From Hyperoodon ampullatus (taxonomy: Eukaryota; Chordata; Mammalia; Artiodactyla; Ziphiidae), in the NCBI GenBank assembly GCA_949752795.1, contig CATKHW010000061.1, forward strand, positions 186,001 through 250,000: a stretch of 64,000 nt of DNA. The letters run 5' to 3'. The notes beneath the pieces are model-generated. The model was given only the letters and a program-made list of their open reading frames with translations. It ran no database searches and was not told the origin of the DNA. This document shows, one piece after another, positions 51,660 through 63,224 of the stretch (positions within the stretch are counted from its first letter, which is position 1; each line of letters begins with the position of its first letter). Position numbers and translations under genes: made by a program.

Positions 51660-52551
51660 AGCTCAGGGGCACAGTAATTCACAAACTGGCTGAGTAATAA
51701 AGGACAAATATCGTCCAAAAATCTGTTGAGGTAAGGCAATGAGGCGGACTTGAAAGCGAGGCAGAATAGCAGGAAACAGATTTCAAGAGGTACGTTAGAA
51801 TCGCCTTTAAAGCACAGGAAGAGGGGCACAACTTCGACAATGATGCACTTGGACAAAAAGCGCGTATGTGTTTTCTCCTGAATATATTCAGGAGAAAACG
51901 CATACGCCCTTTTTGGCCAAGCAAGCAAGCGGGCAATGCAAATCTGCACTACAAAGAAGTATCACTTCCCACCGGTCAAAAGGGACATCCACAAAATGTG
52001 TAAAAACCAGAAAGGCAAGACTGGTCCTGGAGAACAGGGAGCCTTGTAATGCTGATGGGCGGGATGTAAATTGCCAACTGCCTCTCTGGAGGAGTACATT
52101 GTGTTCCCTAAAACAAGTAAAGAACAGAGCTACAGAGCCAAGGGCACTTCCAGTCTAGGGAATATACCTTGGGAAAACTGAAAATTAATAAGACAGAGCC
52201 ACCCCAAACTTTAGGGCTGCACTGCTTACAAGGACCTCAACTTGGGTACACCTTAAATATCCCAGGAAATATAAAAATGGTTCAAAAAATTGTGGTACTT
52301 ACGTACGATGGAATATCCCTCAGCCATGAAATCAATGTCATAAGAACAGCAGCAGCAACATGGGTGGATTCAGGTACGATGATTCTAAGTGAAATAAGTC
52401 ACACGGAAAAAGAAACTTATCATAAGATATCACTTATGAAGATCCTGTAAACATGGCTACACTTGAACTGAGTTAGGAAAGAGAACAGTGTCTCACATTT
52501 AGAAAACACTCTTATTCCTGCTTAAGGGGGAAGGAGAGGTGGGGTGATGCA
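50568..52551 (+). repeat. Satellite monomer 30 (1,984 bp with SINE)
   Basis: Carries the plus-strand SINE. Palindrome at 51849-51920 with three mismatches. ORF2 fossil stop at 52448-52450. CCCCCCAACTTGG and TCTCCCGGTGC are shared with monomer 32. Confidence 0.9.
51421..51656 (+). mobile_element. CHR-type tRNA-derived SINE with 43-A tail (in monomer 30)
   Basis: The element starts GGGCCTCCCTGGTGGCGCAG. It has an A box at 51434-51444 (TGGCGCAGTGG) and a B box at 51478-51488 (GGTTCGTGCCC), then the CHR-like body GCCGCGGAGCGGCTGGGCCC, and a pure A run at 51614-51656. The target-site duplication AAAAATGGAGCTCA is at 51407-51420 and 51652-51665. It has the same site and orientation as the SINE at 55144, so the two descend from one insertion that was duplicated with its host monomers. 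The family occurs in cetaceans, hippos and ruminants. Confidence 0.93.
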
Positions 52552-54290
52552 TAAAACCAGAGTTTGATATAAGCACAGGTACCGTTCCAAAAACCAACTA
52601 TGGAATAGAAAAGACCTACACCTTCCTCAGTGAAAGGGACTCAAAACACCATATTTCCCGCAGAGGAATATATCTGACTAGTAAGAATCTTAAAACCTAT
52701 GTATTGGTATGTGTCCGTAAGGGAATCAAGTGTGTCTAGACTGGCATAAACATGGCAGCGAGAATCAGCTCAAACCCACGATAAAAAGGAATTTCAAAAA
52801 CAAAACAAAAAAACTGGGAAATTCTTTACAATTCCTTCAGGGTCTCTGATGAAACCTGGAATGACCCTATCTACAACGACAGCTGGATGTGGCATAAGGA
52901 GGGACACTTGGAACTGAGATGATTGGTGAGATTGGGTGAGCAAATGCAGACCCTTTAAAGCAATAATGCATGGCACCCATTCCATGGGTCCCAACTCTCC
53001 AGGTTGAAGGGAATATTACTGCAGCTATAACATGTACTGGAAACCTAGAGAACGGACACACTGTGAATACGAAAGGTTTCTAAAACTCAACGAATAGTCC
53101 CTCTCCTGGTGCTCCGGTTTGACTTTCCATCTGCTTTACTATCAACCTCCCAACTTGGAGAGACAGCCCCTTTAACCTCCTGGTTCGCACAGGTTGCCAA
53201 TTTGGCAGAGGATGAAAGGGAAGAGGGAGAACCAATGAGAGAGTAGCTGTTAGGCATTTGGACGGGCACATATCACTATAATTTCCCGGCAGGAAGAAGA
53301 ATTAACCAAAGTCTCAGCCACCCACCGGGAACCAGCATAGGTCCTGAACCAAAATTTTGGACTTGCGGTCAGCTCACAAAAAACTAGTTGAAAAATGGTG
53401 CTCAGGGGCACAGCAATTCACAAACTGGCTGAGTAATAAAGGACAACTATCGTCCAAAAATCTGTTGAGGGAAGGCAACGAGGCGGACTTGAAAGCGAGG
53501 CAGAATAGCAGGAAACAGATTTCAAGAGGTACGTTGGAATCGCCTTTAAAGCACAGGAAGAGGGGCACAACTTCGACAATGATGCACTTGGCCAAAAAGG
53601 GCGTATGTGTTTTCTCCTGAATATATTCAGGAGAAAACGCATACGCCCTTTTTGGCCAAGCAAGCAAGCGGGCAATGCAAACCTGCACTACAAAGAAGTA
53701 TCACTTCCCACCGGTCAAAAGGGACATCCACAAAGTGTGTAAAAACCTGAAAGGGAAGACAGGCCCCAGAGAACAGGGAGCCTTGTTATGCTGTTTGGCG
53801 GGATGTAAACTGCCAACTGCCTCTCTGGAAGAGTGCATTGTGTTCCCTAAAACAAGTAAACAACAGAGCTACAGAGCCAAGGGCACTTCCAGTCTAGGGA
53901 ATATACCTTGGGAAAACTGAAAATCAATAAGACAGAGCCACCCCAAAATTTAGGGCTGCACTGTTTACAAGGACCTCAACTTGGGTACACCTTAAATATC
54001 CCAGGAAATATAAAAATGGTTCTAAAAATTGTGGTACTTACGTACGAAGGAATATCCCTCAGCCATGAAATCAATGTCATAAGACCAGTAGCAGCAAAAT
54101 GGGTGGATTCAGGTACGATGATTCTAAGTGAAATAAGTCACAGGGAAAAAGAAACTTATCATAAGATATCACTTATGAAGATCCTGTAAACATGGCTACA
54201 CTTAAACTGAGTTAGGAAAGAGAACAGAGTCTCACATTTAGAAAACACTCTTATGCCTGCTTAAGGGGGAAGGAGAGGTGGGGTGATGCA
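52552..54290 (+). repeat. Satellite monomer 31
   Basis: Palindrome at 53588-53659 with one mismatch. ORF2 fossil stop at 54187-54189. Partner of monomer 29. Confidence 0.9.
53675..53920 (+). pseudogene. L1 ORF2 C-terminal fossil with internal stop removed (monomer 31)
   Basis: This is the duplicated partner of the 49,952 fossil, with the same TGCTGTTTGGCGGG change and 81 open codons. It differs at a few residues (PPVKRD here, PPFKRD there; CKNL here, CTNL there). It is not a gene. Confidence 0.7.
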
Positions 54291-55334
54291 TAAAACCAGA
54301 GTTTGATATAAGCACAGGTACCGTTCCATAAATCAACTATGGAATAGACAAGACCTACACCTTCCTCAGTGAAAGGGACTCAAAACCCCATATTTTCCGC
54401 AGAGGAATATATCTGACTAGTAAGAATCTTAAAACCTATGTATAGATATGTCTCCGTAAGGGAATCAAGTGTGTCTAAACTGGCATAAACATGGCAGCGA
54501 GAATCAGCTGAAACCCACTATAAAGAGGAATTTCAAAAACAAAACAAAAAAACTGGGAAATTCTTTACAATTCCTTCAGGGACTCTGATGAAACCTGGAA
54601 TGACCCTATCTACAACGACAGCTGGATGTGGCATAAGGAGGGACACGTGGGACTGAGATGATTGGTGAGATTGGGTGAGCAAATGCAGACCCTTTTAAGC
54701 ACAAATGCCTGGCACCCATTCCATGGGTCCCAACTCTCCAGGTTGAAGGGAATATTATTATAGCTATAACATGTACAGGAAACCTAGAGAACGGACACAC
54801 TGTGAATACGAAAGGTTTCTAAAACTCAACGAATAGTCCCTCTCCCGGTGCTCCGGTTTGACTTTCCATCTGCTTTACTATCAACCCCCCAACTTGGAGA
54901 GACAGCCCCTTTAACCTCCTGGTTCGCACAGGTTGCCAATTTGGCAGAGGATGAAAGGAAAGAGGGAGAACCAATGAGAGAGTAGCTGTTGGGCATTTGG
55001 ACGGGCACATATCACTATAACTTCCCGGCAGGAAGAAGAATTAACCAAAGTCTCAGCCACCCACCGGGAACCAGCATAGGTCCTGAACCAAAATTTTGGA
55101 CTTGCGGTCAGCTCACAAAAAACGAGTTGAAAAATGGAGCTCAAGGGCCTCCCTGGTGGCGCAGTGGTTGAGAGTCCGCCTGCTGATGCAGGGGATACGG
55201 GTTCGTGCCCCGGTCTTGGAGGATCCCATATGCCGCGGAGCGGCTGGGCCCGTGAGCCATGGCCGCTGAGCCTGCGCATCCAGAGCCTGTGCTCCGCAAC
55301 GGAAGAGGCCACAACAGTGAGAGTCCCGCGTACC

Positions 55335-55379
<45 letters not shown>

Positions 55380-56271
55380 AGCTCAGGGGCACAGCAATTC
55401 ACAAACTGGCCGAGTAATAAAGGACAAATATCGTCCAAAAATCTGTTGAGGTAAGGCAACGAGGCGGACTTGAAAGCGATGCAGAATAGCAGGAAACAGA
55501 TTTCAAGAGGTACGTTAGAATCGCCTTTAAAGCACAGGAAGAGGGGCACAACTTCGACAATGATGCACTTGGACAAAAAGCGCGTATGTGTTTTCTCCTG
55601 AATATATTCAGGAGAAAACGCATACGCCCTTTTTGGCCAAGCAAGCAAGCGGGCAATGCAAATCTGCACTACAAAGAAGTATCACTTCCCACCGGTCAAA
55701 AGGGACATCCAAAAAGTGTGTAAAAACCAGAAAGGCAAGACAGGCCCCGGAGAACCGGGAGCCTTGTAATGCTGATGGGCGGGATGTAAATTGCCAACTG
55801 CCTCTCTGGAGGAGTACATTGTGTTCCCTAAAACAAGTAAAGAACAGAGCTACAGAGCCAAGGGCACTTCCAGTCTAGGGAATATACTTTGGGAAAACTG
55901 AAAATCAATAAGACAGAGCCACCCAAAAATTTAGGGCTGCACTGCTTACAAGGACCTCAACTTGGGTACACCTTAAATATCCCAGGAAATATAAAAAGGG
56001 TTCAAAAAATTGTGGTACTTACGTACGATGGAATATCCCTCAGCCATGAAATCAATGTCATAAGAACAGTAGCAGCAAAATGGGTGGATTCAGGTACGAT
56101 GATTCTAAGTGAAATAAGTCACACAGAAAAAGAAACTTATCATAAGATATCACTTATGAAGATCCTGTAAACATGGCTACACTTGAACTGAGTTAGGAAA
56201 GAGAACAGTGTCTCACATTTAGAAAACACTCTTATGCCTGCTTAAGGGGGAAGGAGAGGTGGGGTGATGCA
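54291..56271 (+). repeat. Satellite monomer 32 (1,981 bp with SINE)
   Basis: Carries the duplicated SINE. Palindrome at 55569-55640 with the same three mismatches as monomer 30. ORF2 fossil stop at 56168-56170. Confidence 0.9.
55144..55376 (+). mobile_element. Duplicated copy of the same CHR-type SINE with 40-A tail (in monomer 32)
   Basis: It sits at the same position in the monomer and has the same 14-bp target duplication (55130-55143 and 55372-55385) as the 51,421 element. The A box is at 55157-55167 and the B box at 55200-55210. By eye the bodies differ at three bases (GTCCGCCTG versus GTCCACCTG, GTCTTGGAGG versus GTCTGGGAGG, AACGGAAGAGG versus AACGGGAGAGG). The poly(A) run at 55337-55376 is 3 bp shorter. 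Confidence 0.93.
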
Positions 56272-58010
56272 TAAAACCAGAGTTTGATATAAGCACAGGT
56301 ATCGTTCCAAAAACCAACTATGGAATAGACAAGACCTACACCTTCCTCAGTGAAAGGGACTCAAAACACCATATTTCCCGCAGAGGAATATATCTGACTA
56401 GTAAGAATCTTAAAACCTATGTATTGATATGTCTCCGTAAGGGAATCAAGTGTGTCTAGACTGGCATAAACATGGCAGCGAGAATCAGCTCAAACCCACT
56501 ATAAAAAGGAATTTCAAAAACAAAACAAAAAAACTGGGAAATTCTTTACAATTCCTTCAGTGTCAATGATGAAACCTGGAATGACCCTATCTACAACGAC
56601 AGCTGGATGTGGCATAAGGCTGGACACTTGGGACTGAGAGGATTGGTGAGATTGGGTGAGCAAATGCAGACCCTTTAAAGCAATAATGCATGGCACCCAT
56701 TCCATGGGTCCCAACTCTCCATGTTGAAGGGAATATTACTACAGTTATAACATGTACGGGAAACCTAGAGAACGGACACACTGTGAATACGAAAGGTTTC
56801 TAAAACTCAACGAATAGTCGCTCTCCTGGTGCTCCGGTTTGACTTTCCATCTGCTTTACTATCAACCTCCCAACTTGGAGAGACAGCCCCTTTAACCTCC
56901 TGGTTCGCACAGGTTTCCAATTTGGCAGAGGATGAAAGGGAAGAGGGAGAACCAATGAGAGAGTAGCTGTTAGGCATTTGGATGGGCACATATCACTGTA
57001 ATTTCCCGGCAGGAAGAAGAATTAACCAAAGTCTCAGCCACCTACCGGGAATCAGTATAGGTCCTGAACCAAAATTTTGGACTTGCGGTCAGCTCACCAA
57101 AAACGAGTTGAAAAATGGAGCTCAGGGGCACAGCAATTCAAAAACTGGCCCAGTAATAAAGGACAACTATCGTCCAAAAATCTGTTGAGGGAAGGCAACG
57201 AGGCGGACTTGAAAGCGAGGCAGAATAGCAGGAAACAGATTTCAAGAGGTACGTTGGAATCGCCTTTAAAGCACAGGAAGAGGGGCACAACTTCGACAAT
57301 GATGCACTTGGCCAAAAAGGGCGTATGCGTTTTCTCCTGAATATATTCAGGAGAAAACGCATACGCCGTTTTTGGCCAAGCAAGCAAGCGGGCAATGCAA
57401 ATCTGCACTACAAAGAAGTATCACTTCCCACCGGTCAAAAGGGACATCCACAAAATGTGTAAAAACCAGAAAGGCAAGACAGGCCCTGGAGAACAGGGAG
57501 CCTTGTTATGCTGATGGGTGGGATGTAAATTGCCAAGTGCCTCTCTGGAGGAGTACATTGTGTTCCCTAAAACAAGTAAAGAACAGAGCTACAGAGCCAA
57601 GGGCACTTCCAGTCTAGGGAATATACTTTGGGAAAACTGAAAATCAATAAGACAGAGCCACCCCAAAATTTAGGGCTGCACTGCTTAAAAGGACCTCAAC
57701 TTGGGTACACCTTAAATATCCCAGGAAATATAAAAATGGTTCAAAAAATTGTGGTAGTTACGTACAATGGAATATCCCTCAGCCATGAAATCAATGTCAT
57801 AAGACCAGTAGCAGCAAAATGGGGGGATTCAGGTACGATGATTCTAAGCGAAATAAGTCACACAGAAAAAGAAACTTATCATAAGATATCACTTATGAAG
57901 ATCCTGTAAACATGGCTACATTTGAACTGAGTTAGGAAAGAGAACAGTGTCTCACATTTAGCAAACACTCTTATGCCTGCTTAAGGTGGAAGGAGAGGTG
58001 GGGTGATGCA
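56272..58010 (+). repeat. Satellite monomer 33
   Basis: Palindrome at 57308-57379 with one mismatch. ORF2 fossil stop at 57907-57909. GTGTCAATGATG is close to monomer 34 (GGGTCAATGTTG). Confidence 0.9.
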
Positions 58011-59748
58011 TAAAACCAGAGTTTGATATAAGCACAGGTACCGTTCCAAAAACCAACTATGGAATAGACAAGACCTACACCTTCCTCAGTGAAAGGGACT
58101 CAAAACACCATATTTCCCGCAGAGGAATATATCTGACTAGTAAGAATCTTAAAACCTATGTATTGATATGTCTCCGTAAGGGAATCAAGTGTGTCTAGAC
58201 TGGCATAAACATGGCAGCGAGAATCAGCTCAAACCCACTATAAAAAGGAATTTCAAAAACAAAACAAAAAAACTGGGAAATTCTTTACAATTCCTTCAGG
58301 GTCAATGTTGAAACCTGGAATGACCCTATCTACAACGACAGCTGGATGTGGCATAAGGCTGGACACTTGGGACTGAGGTGTTTGGTGAGATTGGGTGAGA
58401 AAATGCAGACCCTTTAAAGCAATAATGCATGGCACCCATTCCATGGGTCCCAACTCTCCAGGTTGAAGGGAATATTACTACAGTTATAACATGTACGGGA
58501 AACGTAGAGAACGGACACACTGTGAATATGAAAGGTTTCTAAAACTCAACGAATAGTCCCTCTCCTGGTGCTCTGGTTTGACTTTCCATCTGCTTTACTA
58601 TCAACCTCCCAACTTGGAGAGACAGCCCCTTTAACCTCCTGGTTCGCATAGGTTTCCAATTTGGCAGAGGATGAAAGGGAAGAGGGAGAACCAATGAGAG
58701 AGTAGCTGTTAGGCATTTGGACGGGCACATATCAATCTAACTTCCCGGCAGGAAGAAGAATTAACCAAAGTCTCAGCCCCCCACCGGGAACCAGTATAGG
58801 TCCTGAACCAAAATTTTGGACTTGCGGTCAGCTCACCAAAAACGAGTTGAAAAATGGAGCTCAGGGGCACAGCAATTCACAAACTGGCCAAGTAATAAAG
58901 GACAACTATCGTCCAAAAATCTGTTGAGGGAAGGCAACAAGGCGGACTTGAAAGCGAGGCAGAATAGCAGGAAACAGATTTCAAGAGGTACGTTGGAATC
59001 GCCTTTAAAGCACAGGAAGAGGGTCACAACTTCGAAAATGATGCACTTGGCCAAAAAGGGCGTATGCGTTTTCTCCTGAATATATTCAGGAGAAAACGCA
59101 TACGCCCTTTTTGGCCAAGCAAGCAAGCGGGCAATGTCAATCTGCACTACAAAGAAGTATCACTTCCCACTGGTCAAAAGGGACATCCACAAAATGTGTA
59201 AAAACCAGAAAGGCAAGACAGGCCCTGGAGAACAGGGAGCCTTGTTATGCTGATGGGCGGGATGTAAATTGCCAACTGCCTCTCTGGAGGAGTACATTGT
59301 GTTCCCTAAAACAAGTAAAGAACAGAGCTACAGAGCCAAGGGCACTTCCAGTCTAGGGAATATACCTGGAAAAACTGAAAATCAATAAGACAGAGCCACA
59401 ACAAAATTTAGGGCTGCACTGCTTACAAGGACCTCAACTTGGGTACACCTTAAATATCCCAGGAAATATAAAAATGGTTCAAAAAATTGTGGTACTTACG
59501 TACGATGGAATATCCCTCAGCCATGAAATCAATGTCATAAGAACTGTAGCAGCAAAATGGGTGGATTCAGGTACGATGATTCTAAGTGAAATGAGTCACA
59601 CAGAAAAAGAAACTTATCATAAGATATCACTTATGAAGATCCTGTAAACATGGCTACACTTGAACTGAGTTAGGAAAGGGAACAGTGTCTCACATTTAGA
59701 AAATACTCTTATGCCTGCTTAAGGGGTAAGGAGAGGTGGGGTGATGCA
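58011..59748 (+). repeat. Satellite monomer 34
   Basis: Perfect palindrome at 59047-59118. ORF2 fossil stop at 59645-59647. The tail (ATACCTGGAAAAACTG, GCCACAACAAAATTT, AGAACTGTAGC) is repeated in monomer 36. Confidence 0.9.
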
Positions 59749-61487
59749 TAAAACCAGAGTTTGATATAAGCACAGGTACCATTCCAAAAACCAACTATGG
59801 AATAGACAAGACCTACACCTTCCTCAGTGAAAGGGACTCAAAGCCCCATATTTCCCACAGAGGAATATATCTGACTAGTAAGAATCTTAAAACCTATGTA
59901 TTGATATGTCTCCGTAAGGGAATCAAGTGTGTCTAGACTGGCATAAACATGGCAGCGAGAATCAGCTCATACCCACTATAAAAAGGAATTTCACAAACAA
60001 AACAAAAAAACTGGGAAATTCTTTACAATTCCTTCAGGGTCTCTGATGAATCCTGGAATGACCCTATCTACAATGACAGCTGGATGTGGCATAAGGCTGG
60101 ACACTTGGGACTGAGAGGATTGGTGAGATTGCGTGAACAAATGCAGACCATTTAAAGCAATAGTGCATGGCACACATTCCATGGGTCCCAACTCTCCAGG
60201 TTGAAGGGAATATTACTTCAGTTATAACATGTACGGGAAACCTAGAGAACGGACACACTGTGAATACGAAAGGTTTCTAAAACTCAACGAATAGTCCCTC
60301 TCCTGGTGCTCCGGTTTGACTTTCCACCTGCTTTACTATCAACCTCCCAACTTGGAGAGACAGCCCCTTTAACCTCCTGGTTCGCACAGGTTGCCAATTT
60401 GGCAGAGGATGAAAGGGAAGAGGGAGAACCAATGAGAGAGTAGCTGTTAGGCATTTAGACGGGCACATATCACTGTAATTTCCCGGCAGGAAGAAGAATT
60501 AACCAAAGTCTCAGCCACCCACCGGGAACCAGCATAGGTCCTGAAACAAAATTTTGAACCTGCGGTCAGCTCACCAAAAACGAGTTGAAAAATGGAGCTC
60601 AGGGGCACAGCAATTCACAAACTGGCCGAGTAATAAAGGACAACTATCGTCCAAAAATCTGTTGAGGGAAGGCAACGAGGCGGACTTGAAAGCGAGGCAG
60701 AATAGCAGGAAACAGATTTCAAGAGGTACGTTGGAATCGCCTTTAAAGCACCGGATGAGGGGCACAACTTCGACAATGATGCACGTGGCCAAAAAGGGCG
60801 TATGCGTTTTCTCCTGAATATAATCAGGAGAAAACGCATACGCCCTTTATGGCCAAGCAAGCAATCGGGCAATGCAAATCTGCACTACAAAGAAGTATCA
60901 CTTCCCACCGGTCAAAAGGGACATCCACAAAATGTTTAAAAACCAGAAAGGCAAGACAGGCCCTGGAGAACAGGGAGCCTTGTTATGCTGATGGGCGGGA
61001 TGTAAATTGCCAACTGCCTCTCTGGAGTAGTGCATTGTGTTCCCTAAAACAAGTAAACAACAGAGCTACAGAGCCAAGGGCACTTCCAGTCTAGGGAATA
61101 TACCTGGGAAAAACTGAAAATCAATAAGACAGAGCCACCCCAAAATTTAGGGCTGCACTGCTTACAAGGACCTCAACTTGGGTACACCTTAAATATCCCA
61201 GGAAATATAAAATTGGTTCAAAAAATTGTGGTACTTACGTACGATGGAATATCCCTCAGCCATGAAATCAATGTCATAAGACCAGTAGCAGCAAAATGGG
61301 TGGATTCAGGTACGATGATTCTAAGTGAAATAAGTCACAGAGAAAAAGAAACTTATCATAAGTTATCACTTATGAAGATCCTGTAAACATGGCTACACTT
61401 GAACTGAGTTAGGAAAGAGAACAGTGTCTCACATTTAGAAAACACTCTTATGCCTGCTTAAGGGGGAAGGAGAGGTGGGGTGATGCA
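59749..61487 (+). repeat. Satellite monomer 35
   Basis: Palindrome at 60785-60856 with about three mismatches. ORF2 fossil stop at 61384-61386. The 5' half is repeated in monomer 37 (TTTCACAAACAAAAC, GTGAACAAATGCAGACC). Confidence 0.9.
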
Positions 61488-63224
61488 TAAAACCAGAGTT
61501 TGATATAAGCACAGGTACCGTTCCAAAAACCAACAATGGAATAGACAAGAACTACACCTTCCTCAGTGAAAGGGACTCAAAACCCCATATTTCCCGCAGA
61601 GGAATATATCTGACTAGTAAGAATCTTAAAACCTATGTATTGATATGTCTCCGTAAGGGAATCAAGTGTGTCTAGACTGGCATAAACATGGCAGCGAGAA
61701 TCAGCTCAAACCCACTATAAAAAGGAATTTCAAAAATAAAACAAAACAACTGGGAAATTCTTTACAATTCCTTCAGGGTCTCTGATGAAACCTGGAATGA
61801 CCCTATCTACAACGACAGCTGGATGTGGCATAAGGCTGGACACTTGGGACTGAGAGGATTGGTGAGATTGGGTGAGCAAATGCAGACCCTTTAAAGCAAT
61901 AATGCATGGCACCCATTCCATGGGTCCCAACTCTCCAGGTTGAAGGGAATATTACTACAGTTATAACATGTACGGGAAACCTAGAGAACGGACACACTGT
62001 GAATACAAAAGGTTTCTAAAATTCAAAGAATAGTCCCTCTCCTGGTGCTCTGGTTTGACTTTCCATCTGCTTTATTATCAACCTCCCAACTTGGAGAGAC
62101 AGCCCCTTTAACCTCCTGGTTCGCACAGGTTGCCAATTTGGCAAAGGATGAAAGGGAAGAGGGAGAACCAATGAGAGAGTAGCTGTTAGGCATTTGGACA
62201 GGCACATATCACTGTAATTTCCCGGCAGGAAGAAGAATTAACCAAAGTCTCAGCCACCCTCCGGAATCAGTAAAGGTCCTGAACCAAAATTTTGGACTTG
62301 CGGTCAGCTCACCAAAAACGAGTTGAAAAATGGAGCTCAAGGGCACAGCAATTCACAAACTGGCCGAGTAATAAAGGACAACTATCTTCCAAAAATCTGT
62401 TGAGGGAAGGCAACGAGGCGGACTTGAAAGCGAGGCAGAATAGCAGGAAACAGATTTCAAGAGGTACGTTGGAATCGCCTTTAAAGCACAGGAAGAGGGG
62501 CACAACTTCGACAATGATGCACTTGGCCAAAAAGGGAGTATGCGTTTTCTCCTGAATATATTCAGGAGAAAACGCATACGCCCTTTTTGGCCAAGCAAGC
62601 AAGCGGGCAATGCAAATCTGCACTACAAAGTAGTATCACTTCCCACCGGTCAAAAGGGACATCCACAAAATGTGTACAAAGCAGAAAGGCAAGACAGGCC
62701 CTGGAGAACAGGGAGCCTTGTTATGCTGATGGGCGGGATGTAAATTGCCAACTGCCTCTCTGGAGGAGTACATTGTGTTCCCTAAAACAAGTAAAGAACA
62801 GAGCTACAGAGCCAAGGGCACTTCCAGTCTAGGGAATATACCTGGAAAAACTGAAAATCAATAAGACAGAGCCACAACAAAATTTAGGGCTGCACTGCTT
62901 ACAAGGACCTCAACTTGGGTACACCTTAAATATCCCAGGAAATATAAAAATGGTTCAAAAAATTGTGGTACTTACGTACGATGGAATATCCCTCAGCCAT
63001 GAAATCAATGTCATAAGAACTGTAGCAGCAAAATGGGTGGATTCAGGTACGATGATTCTAAGTGAAATAAGTCACACAGAAAAAGAAACTTATCATAAGA
63101 TATCACTTATGAAGATCCTGTAAACATGGCTACACTTGAACTGAGTTAGGAAAGGGAACAGTGTCTCACATTTAGAAAATACTCTTATGCCTGCTTAAGG
63201 GGGAAGGAGAGGTGGGGTGATGCA
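61488..63224 (+). repeat. Satellite monomer 36
   Basis: Palindrome at 62523-62594 with one mismatch. ORF2 fossil stop at 63121-63123. The middle resembles monomer 28 (CCACCCTCCG.AATCAG, ACTATCTTCC). Confidence 0.9.

Larger units (their letters stand above)
48828..52551 (+). repeat. SINE-bearing two-monomer repeat (3,724 bp), copy 1
   Basis: Monomers 29 and 30 recur as 31 and 32 with offsets of 3,724 to 3,720 bp. The small drift comes mainly from the SINE poly(A) length. Shared markers are GTATTGGTATGTGTCC in 29/31, the reading-frame-opening TGCTGTTTGGCGGG in 29/31, the SINE and ACAAAAAGCGCG in 30/32. The tail of monomer 28 matches the tail of 30, so the true duplicated segment probably begins near 48,200. 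Confidence 0.85.
52552..56271 (+). repeat. SINE-bearing two-monomer repeat (3,720 bp), copy 2
   Basis: Monomers 31 and 32 repeat 29 and 30, including the SINE at the identical site. The tail of monomer 32 after about 55,700 no longer follows the copy 1 pattern (it has GAGAACCGGGAGCC and AAAAGGGTTC), so the duplication ends inside this monomer. Confidence 0.85.

Noticed and set aside
51188..51949. 253-codon minus-strand frame with a long Phe run
   Set aside because: The Phe run is the SINE poly(A) read backwards. The frame joins satellite and SINE sequence by chance, and its 252-codon twin at 54,911 is the duplicate.
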